64,000 bases of DNA, from positions 960,322 through 1,024,321 of the forward strand of contig NZ_JAAIXZ010000001.1 in assembly GCF_010894435.1 (NCBI RefSeq), given 5' to 3'. Source of the DNA: Pyxidicoccus trucidator (GTDB lineage: Bacteria; Myxococcota; Myxococcia; Myxococcales; Myxococcaceae). The position numbers and the translations under genes were made by a program. Under the pieces are notes generated by a model. The model saw only the letters and a program-made list of their open reading frames with translations. It was not told the DNA's origin and made no database searches. Positions 37,364-45,994 of the stretch are shown here, one piece after another (the stretch's first letter is position 1; each line of letters opens with the position of its first letter).

Positions 37364-40123
37364 ATGGGGCAGCAGGGCTGGACGGACAGACGGGCGGGCT
37401 CGTGGTGTGTGCTGGGAGCGCTCGGGCTGGTGGCGTGCAGCGGCAGCGCCCCACAGGAGCCGGCCGCCCAGGGGACGACGGCGGTGGTGGAGGCCGAAGC
37501 CCGCTGTGAGGTGCGGCCCCCCTTCGAGCCCCACTTCGAGCCCGAAGTGGAGTGGGCGTGGACGGACAGCCCGCTGATGCCCACGCACACCAACGTGGAG
37601 ATGACGCCGGTGGTGGTGGACGTCAGCGGCGACGGCGTGCCGGACGTGGTGTTCAACAGCTTCGAGGGCTGGAACTTCAAGACGAACGGGGTACTGCGAG
37701 CCATCAGTGGAACCGATGGCTCGGACCTGTGGGCGGTGACGGACCCGGCCCTGCGGACGCGGGGCGCGGCGAGCGTCGCGGCGGGGGACATCGACGGCGA
37801 CGGGCGGGTGGAGCTGTGCACCGTGCCGGAGAGCGCGCTGGGCCTCATCTGCTTCGAGCACACCGGCGCCTTCAAGTTCCGCGCGGATGGGCCCCGGCTG
37901 GACTGGGGCGGCGTGTCGCTGGCGGACCTGGAGGGCGATGGGTCGGTGGAAATCATCGCCGGCAACCACGTCTATGACAGCACCGGCGAGTTGAAGTGGG
38001 TGGGCAGCGACGGGGTGGGCGGCCCGCCGAACGACACCGGCCCGCTGGCGTTCGCCGTGGACCTGGACGGGGACGGGAAGCAGGAGGTGGTGAACGGCCG
38101 CTCCATCTACGGGCATGACGGCACGCTGAGGTGCACGGCCGAGGCCCTGGGCCACGGCCTGTCCGGCGTGGGCAACTTCGACGCGGACCCCGCGGGCGAG
38201 GTGGTGGTGGTGTGGGACGGCCACGTGTCGCTGATGGAGGCCGACTGCACGGTGCGCTGGACGGTGGAGCACCTGGGCGGTGGCGTGGGCGGGCCGCCGA
38301 ACATCGCGGACTTCGACGCGGACGGGCAGGCGGAAATCGGTGTGGCCGGCGCGGCCTGGTACTCCGTCTTCGAGGCGGACGGGACGGTGAAGTGGCTGAG
38401 ACCGACGCAGGACCACAGCTCCAACCGCACGGGCTCGTCCACCTTCGACTTCGAGGGCGATGGCCGCGCGGAGGTCGTCTACGCGGACGAGACGGCCCTG
38501 CGCATCCATGACGGCGCCACCGGCGAGGTGCGCTTCGAGACGCCGCACAGCTCGTGCACCGCGTATGAGAATCCGGTGGTGGTGGACGTGGACGGTGACG
38601 GCAACGCCGAAATCGTGGTGGCGCAGAACACCGCGTGCGACTTCGGCCCGTTCCACGGCATCCGCGTGTTCAGGGACAGCAAGGACGGCTGGGTGAACAC
38701 ACGGCGCATCTGGAACCAGCATGCGTACTCCGTCACCAACGTGGAGGAGGACGGCTCCATCCCCGCCCGCCCCGCCACCAACTGGCTCACGCCGGGGCTC
38801 AACACCTTCCGCACCAACAGCCAGGGCACGGGCACCGTGAAGCCCTTCGCCGCGCCGGACCTGGTGGTGGACGCGGTGTCCGCCACGTGTGACAGCGCGG
38901 GCGGCGTGACGCTGGGGGCGCGGGTGCGGAACGACGGAGATGCGGCGGCCTCGGCGGGCGTGCGGGTGGCCTTCTACCGGGGGGCCGCTGCTGACGGCAC
39001 GCTGCTGGGCGTGGCCACGGTGGAGGACAAGGTGGATGCGGGGGCCGAGGTGTTCGTGGAGCTGGAGTTCGACGCGGCGCCCGGGGGCCGGGGCGAGGTG
39101 TTCGCGGTGGTGGATGACGACGGCACCGGCTCCGGGCGGGAGCTGGAGTGCCGCGAGGACAACAACACCGGCTCGGCGCTGGTGGGGCTGGAGTGCTCGG
39201 TGAACGAGCCGCCCGTGGCGGTGTGTCGGGACGTCACGGTGAGCGCGGATGCGATGTGCCGGGCCTCGGCCGGCGTGGATGACGGGAGCCATGACCCGGA
39301 TGGGCAGCCGGGCCCCTTCACGGTGACGCAGGCGGCACCGGGGCCGTTTGGACTGGGGAGCCATGCGGTGACGCTGACGGCCTCGGACGGTGAGGCCAGC
39401 GCGGTGTGCACGGGCACGGTGACGGTGGTGGACACGACGCTGCCGCACATCGTCTGCCCGGCGCCTCAAGTCCTGGAGTGCACCGCGGGCGGGGCGAAGG
39501 CGTCCTACGTGGCGCGCGCGGAGGACAACTGCGGCCCGGTGACGGTGACGTGTACGCCGCCCACGGGGGCTTCCTTCCCGCTGGGACGGACGGTGGTGGA
39601 CTGCAACGCGACGGACGGCTCGGGCAATGCGTGCGGGTGCGGCTTCTCGGTGACGGTGCGCGACACGCGGCCTCCTCAGCCGGGAAGCTCGGTGGGGGCG
39701 CGGCTGTGGCCGGTGGACCACCAGTACCGCACGGTGACGCTGGCCGAGTGCGCGGGCGTCGCGAAGGACGCGTGCGCGGGCGACCTTCCGCTGGAGCGCT
39801 ACGGCCGGATTGTCCGCGTCACGTCGGACGAGTCCGAGGACGTGGGCGGCACCTGTGACGGCGCCACGTGCGACGACATGGACGTGCGGGTGAACGCGAC
39901 GTCGGTGCAGCTCCGCGCCGAGCGCGACGACACGGGCGACGGACGTGTGTACACGGTGCACTACGTGGTGGAGGACCCGTCCGGCAACTCGGCGGCGGGG
40001 AGCTGCACCGTGGACGTGCCGCGCGAGTCGTATGGACAGCTGGTGGCGCGGGACAGCGGGCCGAAGTACTGCGTGGGCCAGGCGTGCCCGTCGGGCATGG
40101 GTGGCAGTCCGCTGTGCCCGTGA
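37364..40123 (+). CDS. FG-GAP/CARDB/HYR surface lipoprotein
   Basis: A 919-residue lipoprotein. Signal segment and lipobox GLVACSGS (Cys 25). Residues 60-430 form a beta-propeller of FG-GAP-type repeats with calcium-binding loops such as DVSGDGVPD, DIDGDGRVE, DLEGDGSVE, DLDGDGKQE, DFDADGQAE, DFEGDGRAE and DVDGDGNAE. A CARDB domain follows (APDLVVDAVSATCDSAGG, about 500-610), then two HYR-like Ig modules (about 615-770, with PHIVCPAPQVLEC) and a cysteine-containing C-terminal region. GGGAGG precedes the ATG at 37364, which was preferred to a start 300 nt earlier. Likely exposed on the cell surface; binding partner unknown. Confidence 0.88.
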   Translation: MGQQGWTDRRAGSWCVLGALGLVACSGSAPQEPAAQGTTAVVEAEARCEVRPPFEPHFEPEVEWAWTDSPLMPTHTNVEMTPVVVDVSGDGVPDVVFNSFEGWNFKTNGVLRAISGTDGSDLWAVTDPALRTRGAASVAAGDIDGDGRVELCTVPESALGLICFEHTGAFKFRADGPRLDWGGVSLADLEGDGSVEIIAGNHVYDSTGELKWVGSDGVGGPPNDTGPLAFAVDLDGDGKQEVVNGRSIYGHDGTLRCTAEALGHGLSGVGNFDADPAGEVVVVWDGHVSLMEADCTVRWTVEHLGGGVGGPPNIADFDADGQAEIGVAGAAWYSVFEADGTVKWLRPTQDHSSNRTGSSTFDFEGDGRAEVVYADETALRIHDGATGEVRFETPHSSCTAYENPVVVDVDGDGNAEIVVAQNTACDFGPFHGIRVFRDSKDGWVNTRRIWNQHAYSVTNVEEDGSIPARPATNWLTPGLNTFRTNSQGTGTVKPFAAPDLVVDAVSATCDSAGGVTLGARVRNDGDAAASAGVRVAFYRGAAADGTLLGVATVEDKVDAGAEVFVELEFDAAPGGRGEVFAVVDDDGTGSGRELECREDNNTGSALVGLECSVNEPPVAVCRDVTVSADAMCRASAGVDDGSHDPDGQPGPFTVTQAAPGPFGLGSHAVTLTASDGEASAVCTGTVTVVDTTLPHIVCPAPQVLECTAGGAKASYVARAEDNCGPVTVTCTPPTGASFPLGRTVVDCNATDGSGNACGCGFSVTVRDTRPPQPGSSVGARLWPVDHQYRTVTLAECAGVAKDACAGDLPLERYGRIVRVTSDESEDVGGTCDGATCDDMDVRVNATSVQLRAERDDTGDGRVYTVHYVVEDPSGNSAAGSCTVDVPRESYGQLVARDSGPKYCVGQACPSGMGGSPLCP

Positions 40124-40201
40124 GGCCGTGAAGGCGACTGACTTCTCCGGGGCGCACCTCCATGCAGCCCTGGAGGTGAAGCCCCGGCCGCACAGCGCGC
40201 G

Positions 40202-41236
40202 TCAGCTCCGAGTCCGCGTCCGCACCGCGTTCCCCACCCGCCGCAGCGCATAGCGGGCCATGGCTCCAGGCCGGGGAGCCAGCAGCAGCTTCGCCGCCAC
40301 CCAGGCCGGCTTGCTGCGCGCCAGCTCCGCGCCCAACAGCCGCTCGTCCGAGAAGAACCGCCCCGCCAGCACGCGCTGCCACCGGGGCGGCGCCAGCGCC
40401 GACAGCACCTCCTCGGGCACCGGCGCATCCAGCAGCCTCCGCGCCGCCTCCCAGCCATACCAGGCCAGATGCGGGAAGGCCGTCCCTCGCGCGCCCTCCA
40501 CCACGCCCCGCCAGTCCAGCCCCGCCAGCGCCAGCAACTTCAAGTCGAAGACCCACGCCAGCCGCTGCAACAGGTGGTTGCTCGCGTGCAGCGACAGGTA
40601 CACCGCCTCGTCCTCCGGCCGCAGCCACCGCACGCGCCGGCCCTCCACCTGCCCCTCCACCGCTCGCGCCATCAGCGCATCACCCTCCAGCGCCTGCCCC
40701 CAGCCCGCCAGCGCGCGGAAGTGCAGCTCCACCAGTCCCGCCGGCCCCACCAGCTCCAGGTGGTGCGAGTCCTCCTCGCCATGCCGCGCGCCGTCCCCCG
40801 CCCGCACCGCCAGCCCCAGCCCGGTCAGCGCCCGCACCGCCGCGTCCACGTCTCCCCGCGCCACCAGCAGGTCCACGTCCGTGGTGGCCCGCTGCAGCGG
40901 GTCCGGGTACAGCCGCTGCGCCAGCCCGTATCCCTTGAGCAGCACCGGCACCTGGCCCACCGCCGCCAGCGCGTCCAGGCTCCGCGTGAGCAGCGCCTTC
41001 ACCCGCATCACCCGCGCCGCGCCCAGCAGGGACTCGCGGCGCAGCAGCGCGCTCGACTCAGGAGGCAGCACCCACCCGGCCCGCGCCACCGCGTGCTCCG
41101 CGAAACCCGCCAGCCCATGGTGCACGGCCGCGCGCACCAGCCCGTCGGCCTCCGCGTCCACCGGGGCCGCGCGCGCGGGTGCCTGGGGCCAGGACCGCAG
41201 CAACGCCCCGAGGGCGCGCGCGTCCACCGCCGTCAC
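40202..41236 (-). CDS. nucleotidyltransferase family protein
   Basis: A 344-residue soluble protein of the uncharacterised nucleotidyltransferase family (PF14907 type). The active-site features are intact: LLKGYGLAQ (K101, G102) and the metal-binding TTDVDLLV (D120 and D122), followed by DSHHLELVG and VELHF, where the third acidic residue E is expected. The role is probably transfer of a nucleotide or phospho-sugar group; no substrate is known. The GTG start overlaps the stop of the WecA-type gene (GTGA), so the two are coupled and it may act on the same glycan pathway. Compare the DxD-less relative at 36190-37158. Confidence 0.85.
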   Translation of the reverse strand: MTAVDARALGALLRSWPQAPARAAPVDAEADGLVRAAVHHGLAGFAEHAVARAGWVLPPESSALLRRESLLGAARVMRVKALLTRSLDALAAVGQVPVLLKGYGLAQRLYPDPLQRATTDVDLLVARGDVDAAVRALTGLGLAVRAGDGARHGEEDSHHLELVGPAGLVELHFRALAGWGQALEGDALMARAVEGQVEGRRVRWLRPEDEAVYLSLHASNHLLQRLAWVFDLKLLALAGLDWRGVVEGARGTAFPHLAWYGWEAARRLLDAPVPEEVLSALAPPRWQRVLAGRFFSDERLLGAELARSKPAWVAAKLLLAPRPGAMARYALRRVGNAVRTRTRS

Positions 41237-42720
41237 CGCCGCAGCGCGATGACGCGCCCGGGCTCCGGCACTTCCGGCAGCGCCTGGAGCCGCACGGCAC
41301 GCTCGGCCACCGCGTCCGCCACCACCTCCAGCGCCAGCTCCTCGTCGCGGTTGATGGCCGACCGCCCGTCGCGCCACACCAGCAGCAGCGACCCGAGCAC
41401 CTCCTCTTCGTCCTTCACGTCGATGCTCACCTCGAGCGGCACTCCCGCTCCCGCGGGACGCTGCGTCTCGAAGACGATGCCCTCCGTCTGCCCGTCCGAC
41501 ACGCGCTGGAAGCGCAGCTCCTGCCGGGACAAGTCCAGCGCCTCCGCCAGCGGCCGCACCGCATTCCACACGTCCTGCAGCGACGGAGCCAGGCGCACCG
41601 AGCGGGTGACGTCCTTCACCAGCGAGCGCAGCCGGATGTTGCGCTGCCGCACCTGCTGCACGTCGGACGCGCGCCGCAGGTCCAGGTAGCCCAGCTTGCG
41701 CATCAGCACCGCGATGACCACGCCCATGCCACACAGCAGCATGGCGCTCTGCGCGCTGTTGGCGAAGTTCAGCCCCAGCGCCGTCAGCGCGAAGAGGCCG
41801 CACAGCCCGTACAGCACCAGCACCGTCGAGCGATGGCTCAGCACCATGCGGCTCATCACCCGGTGGTGGATGTGCTCCCTGTCCGCGCTGAACATCGGCC
41901 GGCCCAGCATCGAGCGCCGCACCATGGCCAGCAGCGTGTCCATGATGGGCAGCCCCAGCGCCATCACCGGCACCAGCATGGCCACCGTCGTCCCGCTCTT
42001 CGTGCTCGTCTTGATGGCCACCGCCGCCAGCACGAAGCCCAGGAACATGCTCCCCGTGTCCCCCATGAAGATGGAGGCCGGGTTGAAGTTGAACACCAGG
42101 AACCCGAGGATGGCGCCCGCCAGCGCCGCCATCAGCAGGCACAGCAGGATGTCCCCCCGCGACAGCGCGAGGATGAAGTTGGTGCCCACGCCGAAGAAGG
42201 CCACCCCGCCCGCCAGCCCGTCCAGGCCGTCGATGAGGTTGAGCGCGTTGACGACGCCCACCACCCACAGCACCGTGAAGGGCAGGCTCAGCGCGCCCAG
42301 CGTCAGCTCCGGACCGAAGGGATTGGCGATGACCTCGATGCGGAAGCCCAGCGCGTAGAGCCCCAGCGCCACCGAGAGCTGCACGGCGAACTTCAGCCGC
42401 GCGCCCGAGCCCCTCAGGTCGTCATACAGCCCCAGCGCCGCGATGACCGCGCCGCCGATGAACAGGCCCGCCACCAGCTCCCGGTGCGAGCGGAAGTTGT
42501 GCCCCACCCCCGAGTCCACCAGGAACAGCGCGCACAGCGGCGCGAAGAAGCCTCCGACGATGCCAATCCCTCCCAGCCGCGGGATGGGGCGCACGTGCAC
42601 CTTGCGACTGGAGTTGGCCTGGTCCAGCCACCCCCACGCCACGGCCCGGTTGCGCACGAGCAGCGTGAGCACCAGGGCCACCATGAGGGAGACGAGGAAC
42701 GCGACGAAGAAGGTGATCAT
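41233..42720 (-). CDS. undecaprenyl-phosphate GlcNAc-1-phosphate transferase (WecA/MraY family) with C-terminal GAF-like domain
   Basis: Polytopic enzyme starting glycan synthesis by attaching a phospho-sugar to undecaprenyl phosphate. The first 335 residues hold about eleven helices and the family motifs: VHVRPIPRLGGIG, LGLYDDLRG, NLIDGLDGLAGG, the magnesium-site IFMGDTGSMFLGF and the histidine loop REHIHHRVM. The extra 160 residues beyond the last helix are soluble and look like a GAF-type fold (APSLQDVWNAVRPLAEAL, then VPLEVSIDVKDEEEVLGSLLL and RDEELALEVVADAVAERAVRL). That fusion is not part of classic WecA. The ATG was selected at the first membrane helix. Confidence 0.9.
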   Translation of the reverse strand: MITFFVAFLVSLMVALVLTLLVRNRAVAWGWLDQANSSRKVHVRPIPRLGGIGIVGGFFAPLCALFLVDSGVGHNFRSHRELVAGLFIGGAVIAALGLYDDLRGSGARLKFAVQLSVALGLYALGFRIEVIANPFGPELTLGALSLPFTVLWVVGVVNALNLIDGLDGLAGGVAFFGVGTNFILALSRGDILLCLLMAALAGAILGFLVFNFNPASIFMGDTGSMFLGFVLAAVAIKTSTKSGTTVAMLVPVMALGLPIMDTLLAMVRRSMLGRPMFSADREHIHHRVMSRMVLSHRSTVLVLYGLCGLFALTALGLNFANSAQSAMLLCGMGVVIAVLMRKLGYLDLRRASDVQQVRQRNIRLRSLVKDVTRSVRLAPSLQDVWNAVRPLAEALDLSRQELRFQRVSDGQTEGIVFETQRPAGAGVPLEVSIDVKDEEEVLGSLLLVWRDGRSAINRDEELALEVVADAVAERAVRLQALPEVPEPGRVIALRR

Positions 42721-42843
42721 TCGAGTGTGCTGCCCGACATCGTGACGGCCCCTGGCTCGGCGCGTCAATGCGCGGCACGGTGTGATAACAACCAGACCCT
42801 ACGCTTGCTTACCCAGCCACCAACCCTGCGAAATTCGAGGCTT

Positions 42844-43992
42844 TCAGTGCTGGCGGAGAAGTGCCTCGTAGAGAGACAGCGTGCGGGCGGCGATGCCCCG
42901 CCAGGTCATGCTCCGCACCTCGGCCTGGGCGGCCGTGCGCAGCGCCAGCAGTCGCTCACGGTCCTCCGCCAATGAGCGCAGCGCACCCACCAGCGCCGAC
43001 ACGTCGCCAATGGGGATGAGCCGCCCTGTCACTCCCTCGCGCACCACCTGGAGCGCCACACCCACAGGAGATGACACCGGCGCGAGCCCACAGGCCATGG
43101 CCTCCACCAGCGCCATGCCGAAGCCCTCCGCGTGGCTGGGGAAGAGCAGCACCTCCTCGTCCGCCAGGTGTCGGGGGAGCTCGGCGTGGACGTACCGCGG
43201 CACCACGCGGAGCCGCTCGCGCACGGCGGAGGGGAAGCTCGCCAGCACCTCGTCCTCTCCCAGCCCCGTGCCGTACAGCGACAGGCGGAAGGGAACGCCG
43301 CGCGCGGAGAGCCCGGTGGCGACTGCAACCACGTCGTCACGTCCCTTGCGCTGAATCCAGCTCCCCACGAAGGCCACCCGCAGGGGCGCGCTGTCGCTGA
43401 CGGCGTCGCGGGTGCCGCTCGGCGGTGGCAGTCCGAGGAAGGCTTCGTCCAGGCCATGCGGGATGACGCTCAGCCGGTCCGCGGGGAGGCCCAGCCGCTC
43501 GCGTGAGAAGGCGGCGTCCTCCTCGTTGAGGAGCACGGTGTGGTCCGACAGCAACAGCGACTGGCGCACCTCCCAGAGGCGGAGGCCGCCATGGTACAGC
43601 GGGTACTTCCAGCTCAGCCGGGCGCGCCCCTCGCGAGCGTCGGCACGGAGGTGCTCGGACACCACGTGCTCCAGCCCGTGGCTGCGCGTCACCAGCGCAT
43701 GGCGGGCGCGCGCACCGGGACGGCCCATGCGCGCCCAGGGCCACGCGTCTCCGGTGGTGATGTCCAGCACGTCGAAGCGGGCGGCCTCGCGCGCCAGCCA
43801 CCGCGCAAGGCTCCAGGGGAAGCGCACGCCATGCCAGACGGTGTACCAGTCCCGGGTGGGGAAGGCCTCGTGGTAGCTGTAGTAGTCCACCTCGCAGCCC
43901 AGCGCGGACAGCGCCTGGCCCAGCGCGAGCGTCACGCCCGGGGCGCCCAGGTCCGGGTCCAGCGGATGGTGGATGCCGAGGAGGACTCGCAT
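42844..43992 (-). CDS. glycosyltransferase, GT4 family
   Basis: Predicted retaining glycosyltransferase of GT-B fold, 382 residues. An N-terminal GIHHPLDPDLGAPGVTLALG resembles the acceptor-side loop, VAFVGSWIQRKGRDDVV opens the donor domain, and HAEGFGMALVEAMACGLAPV is the GT4 E-x7-E nucleotide-sugar site. No membrane helix. It lies 123 nt upstream of the WecA-type gene in the same direction and is divergent from the acyltransferase-FkbM-GT2 unit. Donor and acceptor sugars are unknown. Confidence 0.92.
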   Translation of the reverse strand: MRVLLGIHHPLDPDLGAPGVTLALGQALSALGCEVDYYSYHEAFPTRDWYTVWHGVRFPWSLARWLAREAARFDVLDITTGDAWPWARMGRPGARARHALVTRSHGLEHVVSEHLRADAREGRARLSWKYPLYHGGLRLWEVRQSLLLSDHTVLLNEEDAAFSRERLGLPADRLSVIPHGLDEAFLGLPPPSGTRDAVSDSAPLRVAFVGSWIQRKGRDDVVAVATGLSARGVPFRLSLYGTGLGEDEVLASFPSAVRERLRVVPRYVHAELPRHLADEEVLLFPSHAEGFGMALVEAMACGLAPVSSPVGVALQVVREGVTGRLIPIGDVSALVGALRSLAEDRERLLALRTAAQAEVRSMTWRGIAARTLSLYEALLRQH

Positions 43993-44138
43993 GAGCGGGG
44001 TGCCTTCTAGGCCATCGCGCCGCGCCCTGGCGACTTCTTGTTCCCTCCTTTCCTCCGGACGGCCGCCCCCCTGGTTGCTATTGACGCGCGAGCGCCCCGG
44101 AAGACAATGGCCGGCCCGCTGCCGTGGGCCGCGCCCTC

Positions 44139-45227
44139 ATGTCCCCTTCCCTCCGCCCCACGCTGCAGGCGTGCCTCGACAGCCGCCGCAACAACCTCGA
44201 CTTCCTCCGCTTCGCGGCCGCGTCGGGCGTCATCCTCAGCCATGCCTTCCCCCTGGGCGAGGGCCGCGGCACCGTGGAGCCCCTGGACCTCTTCTCGCGG
44301 GGACAGCTCTCGCTCGGCCGGCTGTGCGTGGCGGTGTTCCTGGTCATCAGCGGCGTGCTCATCACCCGCAGCTGGGAGCGCACGCCGGACCTGGCGCGCT
44401 TCACCTGGGCGCGCGTGCTGCGCATCTTCCCGGGCCTGGCGGTGATGTTGCTGCTCACCACGCTGGTGCTGGGCCCGGCCTTCACCACCCTGCCGCTGCG
44501 CGACTACCTGCTGTCCGCGGACACGCACCTGTACTGGCTGCGCAACCTCACCCTGGTGAATCCCCAGTGGGAGCTGCCCGGAGTCTTCGAGTCCAGTGCG
44601 TACTCGAAGGCCGTCAACGGCTCGCTGTGGACGCTGAAGTACGAGGTGGGCTTCTACCTGCTGACGCTGGGCCTGGGGCTCGCCGGCCTGCTCCGCAAGA
44701 GCATGGTGGCCGTGGGCTGGGTGGGCGCGGCGGTGGCGCCCTTCGTCACCGGGCGGCTGGGCTTCTGGCCGGAGCTCTACCTGTACTTCGGCGGCGGCGT
44801 GGCGCTGTACCTCTGGCGGGACAAGGTGCGGATGAGCCCGTGGCTGGCGCTGGCGTGCACGGTGGGGTGGCTCGCCCTGACCTGGCTCGGGTATGGCCGC
44901 ATCGGCACGGGGCTGTTCGGCTCCTATGTGGTGCTGTACCTCGCCTTCCTGCCGGCGGGCCCGCTGGCGCACTTCGGGCGCCGCGGTGACTTGTCCTACG
45001 GCGTCTATGTCTACGCCTTCCCCGTGCAGCAGGCCGTCACCGCGCTGCTGGGCGGGCGCACGGAGTGGTGGGTGAACGCGGCGGTGTCCTTCCCCGTGGT
45101 GGTGGCGCTGGCCGCGCTGTCCTGGCATGGGGTGGAGAAACCGGCGCTGACGCTCAAGGACCGGCCGCCCGCGTTGCTCCGGCGGCTGCGGTTCGGCTCA
45201 CGAGCCGCGATGCAGGGTAACGGATGA
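44139..45227 (+). CDS. acyltransferase-3 membrane protein
   Basis: O-acyltransferase of 362 residues with about ten membrane helices. Hallmarks: NNLDFLRFAAASGVILSHAFP with the conserved R and H, RLCVAVFLVISGVLITRSW and RVLRIFPGLAVMLLL. The C-terminal helix carries SWHGVEKPALTLKDRP, the usual family ending. The start is given at the internal ATG; a GTG five codons earlier is possible and neither has a clear ribosome site. It overlaps the FkbM gene by 4 nt. Probable role: acetylation of a glycan residue. Confidence 0.9.
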   Translation: MSPSLRPTLQACLDSRRNNLDFLRFAAASGVILSHAFPLGEGRGTVEPLDLFSRGQLSLGRLCVAVFLVISGVLITRSWERTPDLARFTWARVLRIFPGLAVMLLLTTLVLGPAFTTLPLRDYLLSADTHLYWLRNLTLVNPQWELPGVFESSAYSKAVNGSLWTLKYEVGFYLLTLGLGLAGLLRKSMVAVGWVGAAVAPFVTGRLGFWPELYLYFGGGVALYLWRDKVRMSPWLALACTVGWLALTWLGYGRIGTGLFGSYVVLYLAFLPAGPLAHFGRRGDLSYGVYVYAFPVQQAVTALLGGRTEWWVNAAVSFPVVVALAALSWHGVEKPALTLKDRPPALLRRLRFGSRAAMQGNG

Positions 45228-45994
45228 TGAAGGCCCCCATGATGCGACTGAGAGACTTGCTGACGCCCCTGAGCCGGCTGCGCTACCTGGCCTGGCGTGC
45301 CCTGCCGCTGGGGCGACGGCTGACGGTGCGCCTGCGCTCGGGTGAGCGCCTCATGCTGCGGCCGCTCCCCGCCACGGACCTGGACACCGCGTTCGAGTTG
45401 TTCGTCGCCGAAGTCTATCGCCCGCCCTTCCCGGTGGAGCCGGACGCCACGCGCCGCATCGTCGACGTGGGCGCCAACTGCGGCCACTCGCTCATCTTCT
45501 GGGGCCGGCAGTATCCCCGCTCCCACGTGGTGGCCTTCGAGCCCCACCCCACCCACCTGGACCTGCTGGAGCGCAACGTGGCGCTCAACGCGCTGTCCGG
45601 CCGGCTGACGCTGCACCGCGCGGCGGCGGGAGTCAGCGCGGGCGAGGTCCAGTTCCTCGACGCGGAGAACCGCTCCTCCATCGTGGACGCGGCGTCGGGG
45701 CCGACGCTCCGCGTGCCGCTGGTCGACTTCTTCGACACCGTGGGGCCGGAGCCCATCGACCTCCTCAAGATGGACATCGAGGGAGGCGAGTACCCGCTGC
45801 TGAAGGACCCGCGCTTCGCCCGACTCCAGGTCCGCACGCTGGTCATGGAGTGGCACCGCACCTCCGAGCACCCGGACGGCAAGGCCTGGTGCGAGCGCGC
45901 CCTCGCGGAGATGGGCTACGAGGTCCGCGCCGGCATCTGGACGGGTGAGGAGAACGGACTGCTCTGGGCCCGTCGTCAGGAGGCCCACGGATGA
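45224..45994 (+). CDS. FkbM family methyltransferase
   Basis: SAM-dependent methyltransferase of 256 residues, a family common in glycan and lipid-sugar decoration. Motif I is IVDVGANCGHSLIF (about residue 80); motif II HVVAFEPHPTHLDLL; the FkbM-specific segment is DLLKMDIEGGEYPLL (about 180). The N-terminus is basic and may lie at the membrane surface (MRLRDLLTPLSRLRYLAWRALPLGRR has no full helix). It overlaps the acyltransferase stop (ATGA) and its own stop overlaps the next glycosyltransferase, making a coupled three-gene unit. Confidence 0.92.
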   Translation: MMKAPMMRLRDLLTPLSRLRYLAWRALPLGRRLTVRLRSGERLMLRPLPATDLDTAFELFVAEVYRPPFPVEPDATRRIVDVGANCGHSLIFWGRQYPRSHVVAFEPHPTHLDLLERNVALNALSGRLTLHRAAAGVSAGEVQFLDAENRSSIVDAASGPTLRVPLVDFFDTVGPEPIDLLKMDIEGGEYPLLKDPRFARLQVRTLVMEWHRTSEHPDGKAWCERALAEMGYEVRAGIWTGEENGLLWARRQEAHG

